From Ceratothoa steindachneri (Eukaryota > Arthropoda > Malacostraca > Isopoda > Cymothoidae), in NCBI GenBank assembly GCA_963969495.1, contig OZ018335.1, forward strand, positions 83,496,354-83,560,353: a stretch of DNA of 64,000 nt, read 5' to 3'. Position 1 is the stretch's first letter. Each line of letters opens with the position of its first letter. The notes under the pieces were generated by a model that was not told the origin of the DNA, made no database searches, and saw only the letters and a program-made list of their open reading frames with translations. The translations under genes were made by a program, and so were the position numbers. This document shows, piece after piece, positions 1-10,990 of this stretch.

Positions 1-1070
1 AGGGTTAACACTCGGCAACTATTAACACTTCAATTTTCAAACTCAAGCCCAACGGGAGACCTTTTGTTGAACATGAATTTGACTCGCTGTCCTGGGCGAC
101 TGCTTGTTGGGGAAGTTGCTGGCGTTTCAGGGCAAGTGGGTGGATGGGAGAGAGATAGGTACTTATTTGGTGGATTTGTTGCTTATGAGCAGAACGGAAT
201 TGTGAGTTTCGGGGATAACGGGTCCTCACATGTCCAGGAACACCACAAAAAAACAAATTATGCACCTTCTAGGGTTATCCAACGCTGGAGGATTATTTAC
301 AAGGGGCTTAACATCCCCTGATTCTGGCTTTAGATGGTACTTGGGCTTAAAGGAAACAGGTAACTTCGCAAGCTTGGGCGAGTTCTTCAGGGGAAATTTG
401 GAGTGGTTACTTTTACACTTGGGGGATGGGGGATCAGACTTCTCGGAGTCTTTCGAGTATAGTTGGTGGCTTGATGCGTGCATATCTCCCACTTCTATAC
501 ATTCCTGGAAAAAAGACCCGCGTCTGTCCTTCACGACTGCGTGGATTTCAAAGGGTAGTGCAGCCATCAATTGATCCCGTAAAGCGAAATCGAATAATGA
601 CTCTTAGTCGCGGTTGACTTGGGCTGAGTCCAACCAGAATTGGAAAGTCCTCTAAAGGGTCAAACCAAATTGACGGTAGTTTAGGCCTGGAAGTATCCTC
701 GCCTGACAGAACTTTGACCTATATTAATCAGGATTCGTATTCACAGCCTATATTAACTCTGACTTGAGGATAGAGTAGTCGAGAGTAGCCACGCCCGGGA
801 GCGAAATGAAAATTTCTCGGAGGTAAGCTAGAAGAGGGGTATTAGTCGAGCGACTCCATTGGCTTCGAGATCCCAGTGGTTCTTTTTGGAAATTTTATCA
901 AAGTGAATTATGTAGGCGCTGTAATCCTCGCCGTCCTTAAACAGTGGTAAATTTACTGATTGATTTTTTGGGGGAGGGAGGGATTCATTCTTCGAGCTAA
1001 CAGAAAGGGTTCCCGAATGATTTCTGTTAAGCTGACGCTCATGATGATGAATTACACAGAGGAACAATTT
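1..1070 (-). pseudogene. Gypsy-type LTR retrotransposon gag, decayed, cut by the window edge
   Basis: Capsid protein of a Gypsy-superfamily element, read right to left. The N-terminal part (828-1067) has the capsid signature LPLFKDGEDYSAYIIHFDKI followed by W-x-L-E-A-N-GVARLIPL, typical of the SCAN-like gag of Mag-related Gypsy elements. The central part (about 600-830) is eroded by stops and indels. At 226-570 the text resumes with a K-D-R-R helix and E-x-G-D-M-H-A-S-S-H, then a linker rich in P and K. A CCHC zinc knuckle (C-F-F-C-G-V-P-G-H, last cysteine changed to Y) lies near 215-260, split by a frameshift. Protease and pol would lie left of base 1. It is homologous to the gag at 37936-38950. 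The family is clear; the exact clade is inferred. Confidence 0.75.
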
Positions 1071-1300
1071 TAATCATATTTTCTGGTAACGGAGATTTAT
1101 TTAAAAATTCTTTTTTTTTATGCTGATTTCAAATATATAATTCATTTTTACCTGGATACTATAGTTATTCTGTAATTTCTATTTTCTCGTTTCTCTCTTT
1201 ATCTTCTCTCTTTTGCTTTTCTCTGTTCTCTTCTTACTGCCCTTTCATTTCTTAATTCCGCCGAGGATCTCTCCTTGTTGACGGAAATGCTCAAATGACG
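1071..1300. other. AT-rich and TC-rich spacer
   Basis: Non-coding sequence upstream of the minus-strand gag, with a pyrimidine-rich tract at about 1165-1260. It may be the gag leader or LTR remains, but I see no TG..CA ends or primer-binding site. Confidence 0.3.
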
Positions 1301-1455
1301 AAATCTTGCTAAAGTAAATGCCCGTCTGGCCACTCAGTGCGTCCAAGGAACTTACAGAAAAGATTATGTAGCTCTGATGATCGTATTAAAATCCTAACGG
1401 AGATTTAATTACAAAAAGATTGTACGCAATCAATAAAGAAAAAAAAATAAGCGGT
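1300..1455 (+). repeat. Dispersed repeat R1, copy 1
   Basis: This block matches the reverse complement of about 20190-20345 over its whole length. Shared landmarks are AAATGC..GTCTGGC, GCGTCCAA, CTTAC, GCTCTGA, AAAATCCTAACG and TTGTACGCAATCAATAAA. The last contains an AATAAA signal and is followed here by an A-run, as at the 3' end of a retroelement. The parent element is not identified; the other copy overlaps a 120-aa open frame, so it could be the 3' end of an unrecognised coding element. Confidence 0.6.
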
Positions 1456-1599
1456 AATTCAAAGCTTCACCTCTATATGACCAGTAATTATAGGCCTTTA
1501 ATCCTGCACGAGGATTAGTAGTGGGTTTTAGGGGAGATCTACCCCCTCAAAAAACACACAATGAAAATATAATTTTGAAAAAAAGGTTCCGGTAACTTT

Positions 1600-1830
1600 A
1601 AGACAAAGTGGCGTCCGCCCTCATTTTGACGCTTCCAAACCCAACTAAACCCTTCGCATCCGGACGGAGGTATGCCAGCGACGAAGACGTCGGATACATA
1701 CTCCTCCAGTACGGTGATAGCGGAGAAAGCAACCCTGTGGCATACGTGAGTGGATTGCTATAGCTGCGTGAGAAAAATTACTTGGTAATAGAATGAGATT
1801 GCAAAAGTAGCAATTTTATATGGACAAACA
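1600..1830 (+). pseudogene. Gypsy RNase H fragment
   Basis: With frame changes the + strand reads N-P-T-K-P-F, then ASDEDVGYILLQYGDSGES and NPVAYVSGLL, then LREKNYLVIE. This is the order of the Gypsy RNase H domain (acidic first strand, VGAVLxQ-like strand, PVAYxS, E-x-N-Y-x-x-x-E). No RT is left upstream and no integrase downstream. The strand is opposite to the gag at 1-1070, so this is probably another insertion. Confidence 0.5.
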
Positions 1831-2402
1831 ATGTGGCTGAGCCACGTGAGTGAATTTCTGCGCATTAGTATTATCCAAGCCCAGGTAAAATAAATCAGTG
1901 CTAAATAAACAGCAATGCAGTACAACCAACTTAAACCAACCTAGATACACCACTACTATTGAAGGAAACAGTATTTGTAGACGGAAAATGAAAGAAACAC
2001 CATGCTGCCTTCGAAAAACAACACAAAACCTTATTCTGCGGGGAGGCCTCAAAACGAAAGCCATGAAATTGAATTTAGTACCATTGGAAAGAGTGTAAAA
2101 ATGCAATTAAGAAGATATGCTTCAGCGATGAATACATGAAGAAGAAGCCCCACCCAAAAAGAATTAGGTTTAAATTAATTAAAAAATTAGGCCATCGACC
2201 AAATATAGTTTTACTTCCATTTTGAAACTCAGGGTATATACAAACAATAAAAATAATAATTACTGTTTCCCATCATTTTGAAACAAATAGCAATTAAATG
2301 AGAACAAATAAGGTGGCCAGGACATTTGAGCGCATTCCTGCGCATTACCATTACCCAATACCCGGTAAAAGCATCCGGTTCTACAAAAACAAACATGCAG
2401 TA
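1831..2402 (+). repeat. Pair of about 95-bp direct repeats with an unknown middle
   Basis: About 1831-1925 and 2313-2402 align as direct copies (GTGGCY-ag start, CTGCGCATTA, AYYATYMCCAA, GGTAAA, AACAVYAATGCAGTA end). The 390 bp between them hold a short K/T-rich open frame (1898-2098) with no recognisable domain. The structure could be a small LTR-like or non-autonomous element. Confidence 0.4.
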
Positions 2403-2489
2403 TATTTATTTTTTATTTAACAAGCGCTTCTGGAGACCGCCTACTTGTGCATAAGTTACTGTACTCACGACTTTCTAGTACTAGGCTAA

Positions 2490-5400
2490 TTTAAAATAAA
2501 AATGTGAGAAACAAAAGCAAATAACAATAACAATAAAAAAGAAAAAGGCAAAAAGCAGGAAGCAACCACCTGCGTGAGGGGCAGGTATGCCCCAAACCCC
2601 CGGTGCAGGAACGTGTGATCTTCAAAGAAAAACACAAAAAGAAACTAGTTAAATAAAAAAGGAGAAGGAAGGCCTTCTCTAAAGAGTTATAAAGTCCACG
2701 AGTAAAGGGGAACAAACTCGTCCCGAGTACAAGGGACAGACGGTAGCGACAGGTGACGTGCGCGAAGATTTCCAAGACTGGGACATTCAACAAGAATGTG
2801 CCAAGAGTTTTGGAGGCAACGCAGTCTTCATAGTAGGGCGCAGTTGAGCACTTTATCAAATGGCGGTGCGTCCCACGAGTGTGTCCAATTTAGAGACGAC
2901 ATAAAGCAACTTAAAGCAACAGTCGCGGCGTAATGACACGCAAATTTACGTTCCCATCTGCCGTCTCCCATCTTTTTTGCCAAGCAACCGGGAGAGCTGC
3001 CCGTATTTCTGCCATGTAGTCGTATTCTCGCCCACACCGGCGTGTTCATCCCTCGAAATTCCTAAATGTCCAGGAAACCAGGAAAAGATAATATCGATAT
3101 CCACCTAACTTGCCAAAATCGTTGCGTCGCGGATATCGCTAACCAGAGAGTGCGGAGATTTAAATATTCCGAGAGCACTGAGAGCTCTTTGTGACTTGCT
3201 ATAAATCACAATCCGGTCTCCGAAACGGCCATGTAGCGTAATCTTCCGCAGCGAGTGGTGTTTTGCCCCTAGTTCGGCCGTAAAGATGGATGCAACGTCT
3301 GGCAGAGCTTCGCTGACTTCAAACAGAGGGGATACGGCGTGAAATTCGACCAACTCTTGGGACTTGGAGCTATCCGTATACACTAGCAAGGTTCTAGCGT
3401 GACACAAAGTGTGCTCCAAAAAGGCCGAACGCAATATTTCCGGCGTTGTAGAAGCTTTTAAATCAGAGGCCTGGCGACAAATAGCCAAAGGTGGTACCGT
3501 CAAGGCTGTCGTCACGGTAGACCCAGAGGCGCCACGGGCCCGAGAACTATACTTGGCTATCGGAAGAGTTTCCTACCCATAAACCCAAATGGCTTCGGAT
3601 ATGACTGGCGTCTCTCGGGGGCATAGGCATCGTTGAAATCAGCTGCGGTTGCAGTGAGAGCTGTTAGCGACTGAGGGAGGCATTGTGCTCCTTTGTAGAT
3701 GCGAATAATGCCCCCTGATCACCTCATTCGAATGGCATCTCCACAGCATCGACAAATAGCCTCTTAGTTAGGGAAGTGAGGAAAACACTGGTCGCCAGGA
3801 GAAGGTCTGTTTCCTTGATCGAGCCCACCTTCTGCAATATAACCTTAACTACGGATCCATAAAATTCCCATTCCTAATTGAGCTTTGAAGGAACAAAAAT
3901 CTATAAAAAAAGTAAGGCAGTAGCCCTATCAGCGCCCCAAGTGCTGAATGTCACGGAACGAAAAATATCCATGGTGCGGGTACAAGAGACCCTTAAGGCT
4001 GCGAATATGAGCCTCCCGAGTAAGGCGTACGCCATTGAGAAACAAGTCTGGCTGAGGGTGGAGCCATGGATATCGGTAGAAGTTTATACCTTAGTCGTGG
4101 CCAAGGAAAACCGAAACATGTGCTCTTCGTCATAGCGAAAGAAGCGGTTCAATGCCTTTTTGATTCGTCGCTCTAGAATTGTCATCTGGGCCGCGCAAAA
4201 ACAGACCGAAATGTTGTCCATGTAGAGCGTAGCGAGGAAATCTTCCTGCAGCATCGAGGTGATGGCATTGATGCTCAGGGCAAAGAGAGTGACACTGGGG
4301 ACACTTCCCGGCGAGACAAACACTTCTGTTCCTTTGGGCCCAGAGAGGATCTCCCCCCTCCCGTACCTGGAATCAATGATCTCGCAAAAAATCAGGTATA
4401 GATTGGGAAGCGTTTCCTTCCCCCCATTGTGTGGAGAGTCTCCATGATATCATATCGCCATGCGGTAACATAGGCTTTATCCATATCGAAAAACACCGTG
4501 GCAAAGTTACTTCTCCGAAGGAACATCTCCCAGACAGCATTTTCCAGGCGGAGCAGAGCATCCGACGTGGACAGGAACTTGAGAAAGACGTCCTGTGCAG
4601 AAGACAGATGGCCTCCATTCTACAGAAAAAAAGGCTAATCATACATTTGCCTCCTTTTTTATCAACTTGCACTCTCAAAAGTTTAGAGAGATTGGGCTGA
4701 AACCGGCCGGAATAGAGTGATCTCTCTCCGATGTGCGAAAAGCTGGCAGAGTAGCGATTCGTCAGGAATCTGGGAGGTTACCCTCTACTCAGATTCTACT
4801 CAACAAATCTAACAAGAAGGCCATGCCTCGCTAATTTAGGTGTCGAGGCCTGGCGTACGAGACATCGACCGTACCAGATGCGGTCTCCGCACACAAAGCA
4901 AGAGCTGAGCACAACTTGCACAGAGTAAACCTGTCGTTGACGAGTACTGTGCATCTCAAGCTAAAATCCAATCTGCGGCTTTCCGCGATATCAAAACGTG
5001 CATCGAATGCTGTCAGACCAGCATCACGGCTAGAGAATGCAGAGAAAGCGGTAGCGAAGGATTCCGCTATGGACGTGGGTTCCGAGGTTGCCATCCCATT
5101 TTACTATAGAACGGGAAGGGAGGAGGGGTCAAGCGAAAACTTGCCCATAATCCTATTTAATCGTTTCTACCACACTGCTAGAGGCGTCTTCCCGTTACGT
5201 GAAGACATGTATGGCCGCCAATAAAAATAGCGGCGGGCGTGCTTATAAATATACCGGCGCCTAGCTCTATCCCAACGGAATTAATCGACAGCGAAATCGT
5301 TGGGTGACACTTATAGCACATGTTGGCATAACCCTTCTATTTGAGGGCCGTCTCACACTCGGCTGACCAGCAGGAGAATAGTCCACGTGTAAAACGTCTA

Positions 5401-6205
5401 GACCTTGTAGAAATAGGTGTTTGGCCCGTCGATGAGTTTGCCGGAGAAGAAAACGGCTCATCTACGGACCTAAGCCCCTCGACTGAGATAGAGAACTCAG
5501 TCATTTTCTGAAAATGAGACCCCCGCACCCACGCCAAGCACCATTTAGGCGGGCTTTCCGTTGGCTACAGCCCCGAAAATATTTCACTCACTACCATTGA
5601 GGTCATCGACCACCTCCAAATCAAAATCAGGTTGTGCATCCAGAGAGCGCGAAGATAAATCAAAAGAGTAAAATGAAACGGTTCTTGAGTAATGATGCGT
5701 AAACTTATCTAAAACTAGGACACCCAGCTCAAGCTAGTCTAACACATTGGCAAGGACTTGACCCCTGAGATATATTGTCTACTCTCTCCAGAGGGAGTGG
5801 CTACCGTTCAGATTTCCGAACAAGATGAAGGGATGCGGCAACCGTGCCACGACACGGTGGGAGTGCTCGCGTCGAAGTCGGTTGACGGTGAAATGTACGC
5901 AGAAATAATCGTATACCACCAATCCAGGTGGAGCTGCAGAGCTACTGCCTAAAGGAGGTACCTAAAGCAAAGAGAAGAACAGAGACATCATGCTGGGTGT
6001 AAATAGCACATATTTCTACCCGGCGCCCGTCTCTTGGTGGTGGGGTGGTAGAGCCCTTATAACCCGAGAGGATGGGCATGGGGCACGTGCCTAACATGGT
6101 CTCCTGCAAAATAGCTATTGGAGAACGACAGGAGACGAACCTCTGCAGCTCCTCCCAGTTGCCCCATAATCCACGGCAATTACATTCAAGAAAAATGCTT
6201 TCTAG
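2490..6205 (-). mobile_element. LINE with C-terminal RNase H (I/Jockey superclade), copy A, near full-length ORF2 but decayed
   Basis: Reading right to left the ORF2 domains follow in order despite many stops and frameshifts. Endonuclease start at 6060-6205 (E-C-N-C-R-G-L-W-G-N, then ILQET); endonuclease core at 5650-5900 (FILFGNLNGSHSLW, where the family has GDFN; SFYSFDLS). A W-S-A-E-C linker is near 5345. RT begins at 4831-5094 and continues at 4373-4678 with FFDMDKAY; at 4084-4323 it has PSVTLFALSIN and YMDN in place of YVDD. RNase H at 3105-3515 has VYTDSSK, IFTAEL and IYSKSQRALSAL, and PGHLGIS near 3080. A C-terminal tail is at 2491-2859. The changed catalytic residues (GDFN to GNLN, YVDD to YMDN) show it is dead. 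I cannot separate the I clade from relatives without a tree. Confidence 0.8.
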
Positions 6206-6239
6206 GCCTAACTCGCAAGTGATGCGGGTGCCGTGTAAT

Positions 6240-7085
6240 GAAAACAGCTCTCCCTGAAAATTGATACAGCGCCTAAGAGAACCTCTCTGACCTTAGACAT
6301 AAGGAATACAGCATGGAAGCCGAACCCTACTCCACATACATTGAGACTGATCCAAAATGTCAAAGGCAATACTCCTGTCGCTATAGAAGCTTTTGGAGCA
6401 GAAGTTTGGTGAGAAATAGTCAATGGAGGTAACAACAATGATGGTGTCCTGGGCAGAACCAAATACGATACAATGCATGTTTGAGTGGACATTCTACTGT
6501 TGGAATCTTGGTCGTAGTTAAATAAATCGAAATATTGCATCCAGAGGGCATGACGAGATCTTCCGGCAGCAGCCAAGTGCTACCTATGATGCTCAGAACG
6601 AATAGTGTTACATTGATGACACTTTCTCTCTCTCTCTATCGCGTCCGGGGAGAAAGAGGAGTTCTAGTACACCTACGATGAATCAACGTTCTTGGAGGAA
6701 TTCAAATATGAAAATTGAGAGGCACCCCTTTTGCCATATAGTGTGGATTGTCTCTGAAACCGTAGCACCATCATAGGCCTTCTCAGAGAAGAAAATAGTA
6801 TAGTGTATTGCTCCCTGCGAAACAAGACCTCGCAAAAGGCATTTACTACCCTGAGTACACTATCCAACGTGATGTAGAATTTACGGAACCTCCCCTGTGC
6901 AGAAGACAGGTGGTATCCACTCTCTAGGAAAAATGCTACTCAAACATTTACCAATTTCTCCTCCAACCTGCAGACGCAGGAAACGAGAGAATTATGGCAA
7001 ATACCATCCGAGGTAAAGTGATCTCTACCCGATTTTGAAAAGCGAGCAACTTAACCATTCGTAACTAGTCTAGAGAGTCTTCTCT
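6240..7085 (-). mobile_element. Same RNase H LINE family, copy B, internally deleted
   Basis: A second copy lies immediately right of copy A in the same orientation. 6673-7085 matches copy A at about 4490-4790 (RT fingers; shared CTGTGCAGAAGACAG and GTGATCTCT). 6240-6576 matches the RNase H entry of copy A: PPLTISHQTSAPKAS beside PPLAICRQASDLKAS, and GFHAV..SIF beside EFHAV..SIF. The RT palm between these parts is missing, replaced by about 90 bp with a TCTCTC run. The 3' part stops where copy A's endonuclease begins, so the two are head to tail. Confidence 0.7.
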
Positions 7086-7086
7086 G

Positions 7087-10000
7087 TAGGAGTTGGCGGT
7101 TTACGTGATGGTGGTGTAGGTGTTGGAGATGTAAGTGGGAGTGGTGGTGGTGTAAGTGGGGTGTTGTAAATTTTAGTGCTGTAGGTGGTGTTTGTGTAGG
7201 TTGTGGTGGTGTCGATGGTTTAGTGTAGGTGAGGGTGGATTAGGTAGTCGTACTGTAGGTGGTGGTGGGGTAAAGGTGGTACTATAGGTTGATGTGTAGG
7301 TGATGGTGGTGTAGGTGTCAGTGATTTATGTGGTGTTGCTGTAAGTGGTGGCGCTGTAAGTGATGTAGTTGAAGGTGCTGCAGTTTGTGCTGGTGTAGCT
7401 AGTTGTGGTGGAGGCCTAGGTGGTGCGAGTGGTGGTTGTGGTGTAGGTGGTTGTGGTGTAGGTGGTTGTGGTGTAGGTGGTTGTGGTGTAGTAGTTGTAG
7501 GTATTGATGTACTAAGTAGTGTTGGTGTAACTGATGGTGGTGTAGGTGGTGGTGCTCGTATATGTACTGATGTAGTAGGTGGCAGTGGTGGTATAGGTAG
7601 TGCTGGTGTAGAAGGTCTTCTAGTAGAGGTATAGATGGTGAGGTATAGGTGTTGGGGATAGGTGGAGGTAGCCTGTGTGATGTAGGTGTTGGTGCTGTAG
7701 CCATAGGTGGTCAGGTTGATGGTGGCGGAGGTGACTTAGGTGGAGCTGTAGGTGATAGTCGTGGAGAAGGTTGTGGTGGTATATGTGATATGCTGCTGGT
7801 GTAGGTAGTTTATATGGTGTTTTTTGTAGGTTGTGATAGTGTAGGTAGTTTATATGGTGTTTTTTGTAGGTTGTGATAGTGTAGGTGTTGGTGGTGTAGG
7901 TTGTGTTGGTGGTGTAGGTAGTGTTGGTGGTGTAGGTAGTGATGGTGTAGGTGGTTGTACTTTTGTATTTAGTGGTCCTGATGTAGGTGGTTGTGGTGTG
8001 GGTGTTGTTGGCGAAAGTGGGATTAAAGGGGGTGTTTTAGGTGGTGCATCTGGTTGTGTATGTGGTAGTGTAAGTGATATAGACGTACTCGTAGGTGGTG
8101 TAGGTGTCATAGGCATAACTGGTGTAGGTGGCTGAGTTGGTGATGAGATAGGTAGTGTGATGTAGTTGCGGTTAGTGTAGGTGTCAGTGTTGTAGCTAAT
8201 GATGGTCTAGTTATTGCTGGTGGTGGTGATATTGCTGTAGGTGTAGGTTGTAAGGTTGGTAGTGGTGGTGTAGGTGATCTAGGGGTAGTGCTGCAGGTGG
8301 TGGTGGTGGTGTAGGTGGTTGTGGTGTAGGAGGTGGTTGTGGTGTAAGTGGTGGTTGTGTAGGTAATGGTGGTATAGGCAGCGGTGTTCTAGGTTATTTA
8401 GGTGGTGGCGTAGGCCACAGTGATGTAGATATTGGTGCTGTAGGTGGGTTTGGTGTAAATGGTATAGTGTATGTGTTGCAAGTATTTATAGCGTAGATAG
8501 TGGTATTGTAGGTGAGGTATGTAGTGCAGTGGTGGTCCTGTACGTGGGGGTGATGTAGGCAGTGGTGGAGTAGGAAATGATGTTGGTTGATGGAATAGCT
8601 GCTGGTGGTTTAAGTTTTGCTCTTGTAAGTATTGATGGTGTAGGTGGTCGTGTAGTGTTGGTCTGGTAGGGAATGATAGTTTAGCTGCTGTTGGTGATAG
8701 TGCTGTAGGTGTAAGTGGTGGTGGTGCTGTAGGTGTAGGTGGTTCTCGTGTAGGTGATGTAGGCGCATCTGGTGCATCTGGTTGTCTTGTATGTGTTTGT
8801 GTTTTAGGTAGTTTTGGGGTAGATGATGGGGTGTTATTGTATGTAATGGTGGTGTAGATATTGATGATGAAGGTTATAGTGCTATAGTTGTAGGTAGTTA
8901 AGGTAGTGGTTGTGTAGGTTGGGTAGTGTAGGTATTTCTGTTGTACATAGTTGGTGGTTCTGGTGCGGCTAGTGGTCCTTGTGAGACTGGTGTTGCTAGG
9001 GTAGGTGGTGTTGGTTTACGTGTTTGTGATGGAATACGGGTTGGTGTTTTAGGTGGTCTATTTGGTGGCAGTGTAAGTGGTGCCGTAAGTTATGTGGTAG
9101 CTTGGTGTAGTATAGGTGAGATTGGTGTAGGTGATGTAGTTCTTCGTGGTGAAAGTTGAAGATGTTTAATTAGTCGTCGTGTAGGTGATACTGCTGTATG
9201 TGTTGATAGTTTGGGTTATGGTGTAGATGATGGTATTGTGTGTGATTTAGGCATTGGTGTAGCAAGTGGTCGTGATGTAGTTGGTGCTAGTGTAGGTAGT
9301 GGTGGTGTAAGGTTTATGTTGTACGTGTTGATATACTAGGATTTAGTGTTTAGATGTTGGTGGTGTAGGTATTAGTCGTGAAGGAGGTAGTCTAGTAGGT
9401 GATTCTGGTGTAGGTGTGGGTGGTGGTAGTATAGATTGTGGGAGTAGATGCAGTTGGTCTGTGTGATGTAGGTGCTGCTTCTGCAGTTGTTGGTGTTTTA
9501 TGTGTAGGTGTAGGTGCTGGTGCTGTAGATGATAGTTCTGTAAGTGTAGGTGGTTTAGGTGTTGGTGATGCAGTTGGTTGAGGTTTTAGTGGTGTAGGTG
9601 GTGGCGGGGTAAGTGGGGGTACTGTAGATGGTTGTGGTATAGTTTGTGGTGTTGTAGGTTGGTTGGTGTAGGTAGAGTAGGTGGTGGTAGTATAAAAGGT
9701 AGTGGTTTAGATTTTGGTCTAGTTATGGTGTTTTAGGTCACGGTGGTTTAGTTGGTGTTGCTGTTAGTGGTGGCGCTGCAGGTGATGTAGTTGTAGGTCG
9801 TGGTGTTGTAGGTAATAATGCTGTAAACGTAGGTTGTTTAGGTGATGGTGGTGTAGGTGGAGGCGATGTGAGTGGGGGTGTTGTAGATGATAGTAGTGTA
9901 GGTAGGTTGGTGTAACTGTAGTAGGTGGTGGTTCTGTAGGTGGTGGTGGTGGTGCAGGTGGTGTTAGTATAATAGGTAGTGGTGTAGGTTGTGGTGTAGT

Positions 10001-10990
10001 TGGTAGTGCTGTAGGTTTAGTTCGTTTAAGTGGTGTGGCTGTAAGTAGTGGCGCTGGAAGTGATGTAATTGTAGGTGGTGCAGGATGAGGTATTGTAGGT
10101 GATTTACGTGATGATGTCAGTGATAGTGCTGAAGTTGTGCTGCTTAGGTGGTGCTGGTGTCGGTGGTGGTATTGTGGGTTATGTAGGCGTTGGTGGTGCA
10201 GGTGTTGGTGGTATAGGTGGTGTTGGTCTTGGTGGTTTACGTGTTTGTCTTGAAGGGCGTGATAGCGTATGTGGTGCTTTTTAGGTTTGTAGTGTAGTTA
10301 CTGTGGGCGCAGATGGGACACGTGGTGATGTTGTAGGTGTTGATGTTATATGTAGTGGTGAGGTAATTGGTGATTGTGTAGGTGGTGATGTTGTAGATAC
10401 TGGTATTGTAGGTGATAGTGTTGTAGGTGTATGTCGTTTAGGACGGGGTTTTCTAGGTGTTGGTATTGTATGTGATGGTGCTGTGTTGTGGTCATGGTAG
10501 GGATTGTGGTGCTGGCGTAGGTGAAGTCGGTGTAGCTAGTGGTTGTGTAGGTAGTGCAGTAGGTAGTAGTTGGGTAGGTAGTCGTGATTGTGCTGTAGGT
10601 GTAGGTGGTTGTGGTGTAGGTGATGTAGGCATAGGTGTTGCAGGTGGTGTTGTCTAAGGTTGTAGTGTTGTAATTGTTGGTGTTGTAAGTAGCGGTGGTG
10701 TTTGGTCGTGGTGTAGGCCTTGGTAGTGGTCTAGGTAGTGATAGTAATGTGGGTGGTGGTAGTGTAGTTGTTGTTCGTGTAGTAAGTGATTGTGGATTAG
10801 GTGGTGTTGCTCTAGGTGATCTAGTTATAGGTGGTGGCTTTGGTGGTGGTAGCTGTGGTGGTGGTGTAAGTAGTGGTGGTGTAGGTGGTGGTGGTCTAGG
10901 TTATGGTGGTGTAGGTTATAAGGGTCTAGTTAGTGGTGTAGGTGGTACGAGGCTACGTGGTGTACGTGGTGGTGGTGTAAGTTGTCTACG
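7087..10990 (+). repeat. 3.9-kb G/T-rich degenerate array, GGTGGTGTAGGT-like unit
   Basis: Nearly the whole stretch is G and T on the + strand, built from degenerate 12-15-base units such as GGTGGTGTAGGT, GTAGGTGATGGT and GGTTGTGGTGTA. Local homogenised runs occur (GTTGTGGTGTAGGTG at 7435-7490; two copies of a TTTATATGGTGTTTTTTGTA block at 7809 and 7850). Glycine/valine-rich frames on + (7854-8135, 10695-11042 and others) and H/P-rich frames on - result from composition alone; they carry no domain and are interrupted. It starts where LINE copy B ends. Dense GG doublets could allow two-tetrad G-quadruplexes or R-loops; that is inference. Confidence 0.9.

Noticed and set aside
230..574. Plus-strand 114-aa frame
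   Set aside because: Shadow of the minus-strand gag, which carries the recognisable zinc knuckle and capsid motifs.
7087..10990. Telomeric or interstitial telomere repeat
   Set aside because: Units are GGTGGTGTAGGT-like, not TTAGG or TTAGGG arrays.
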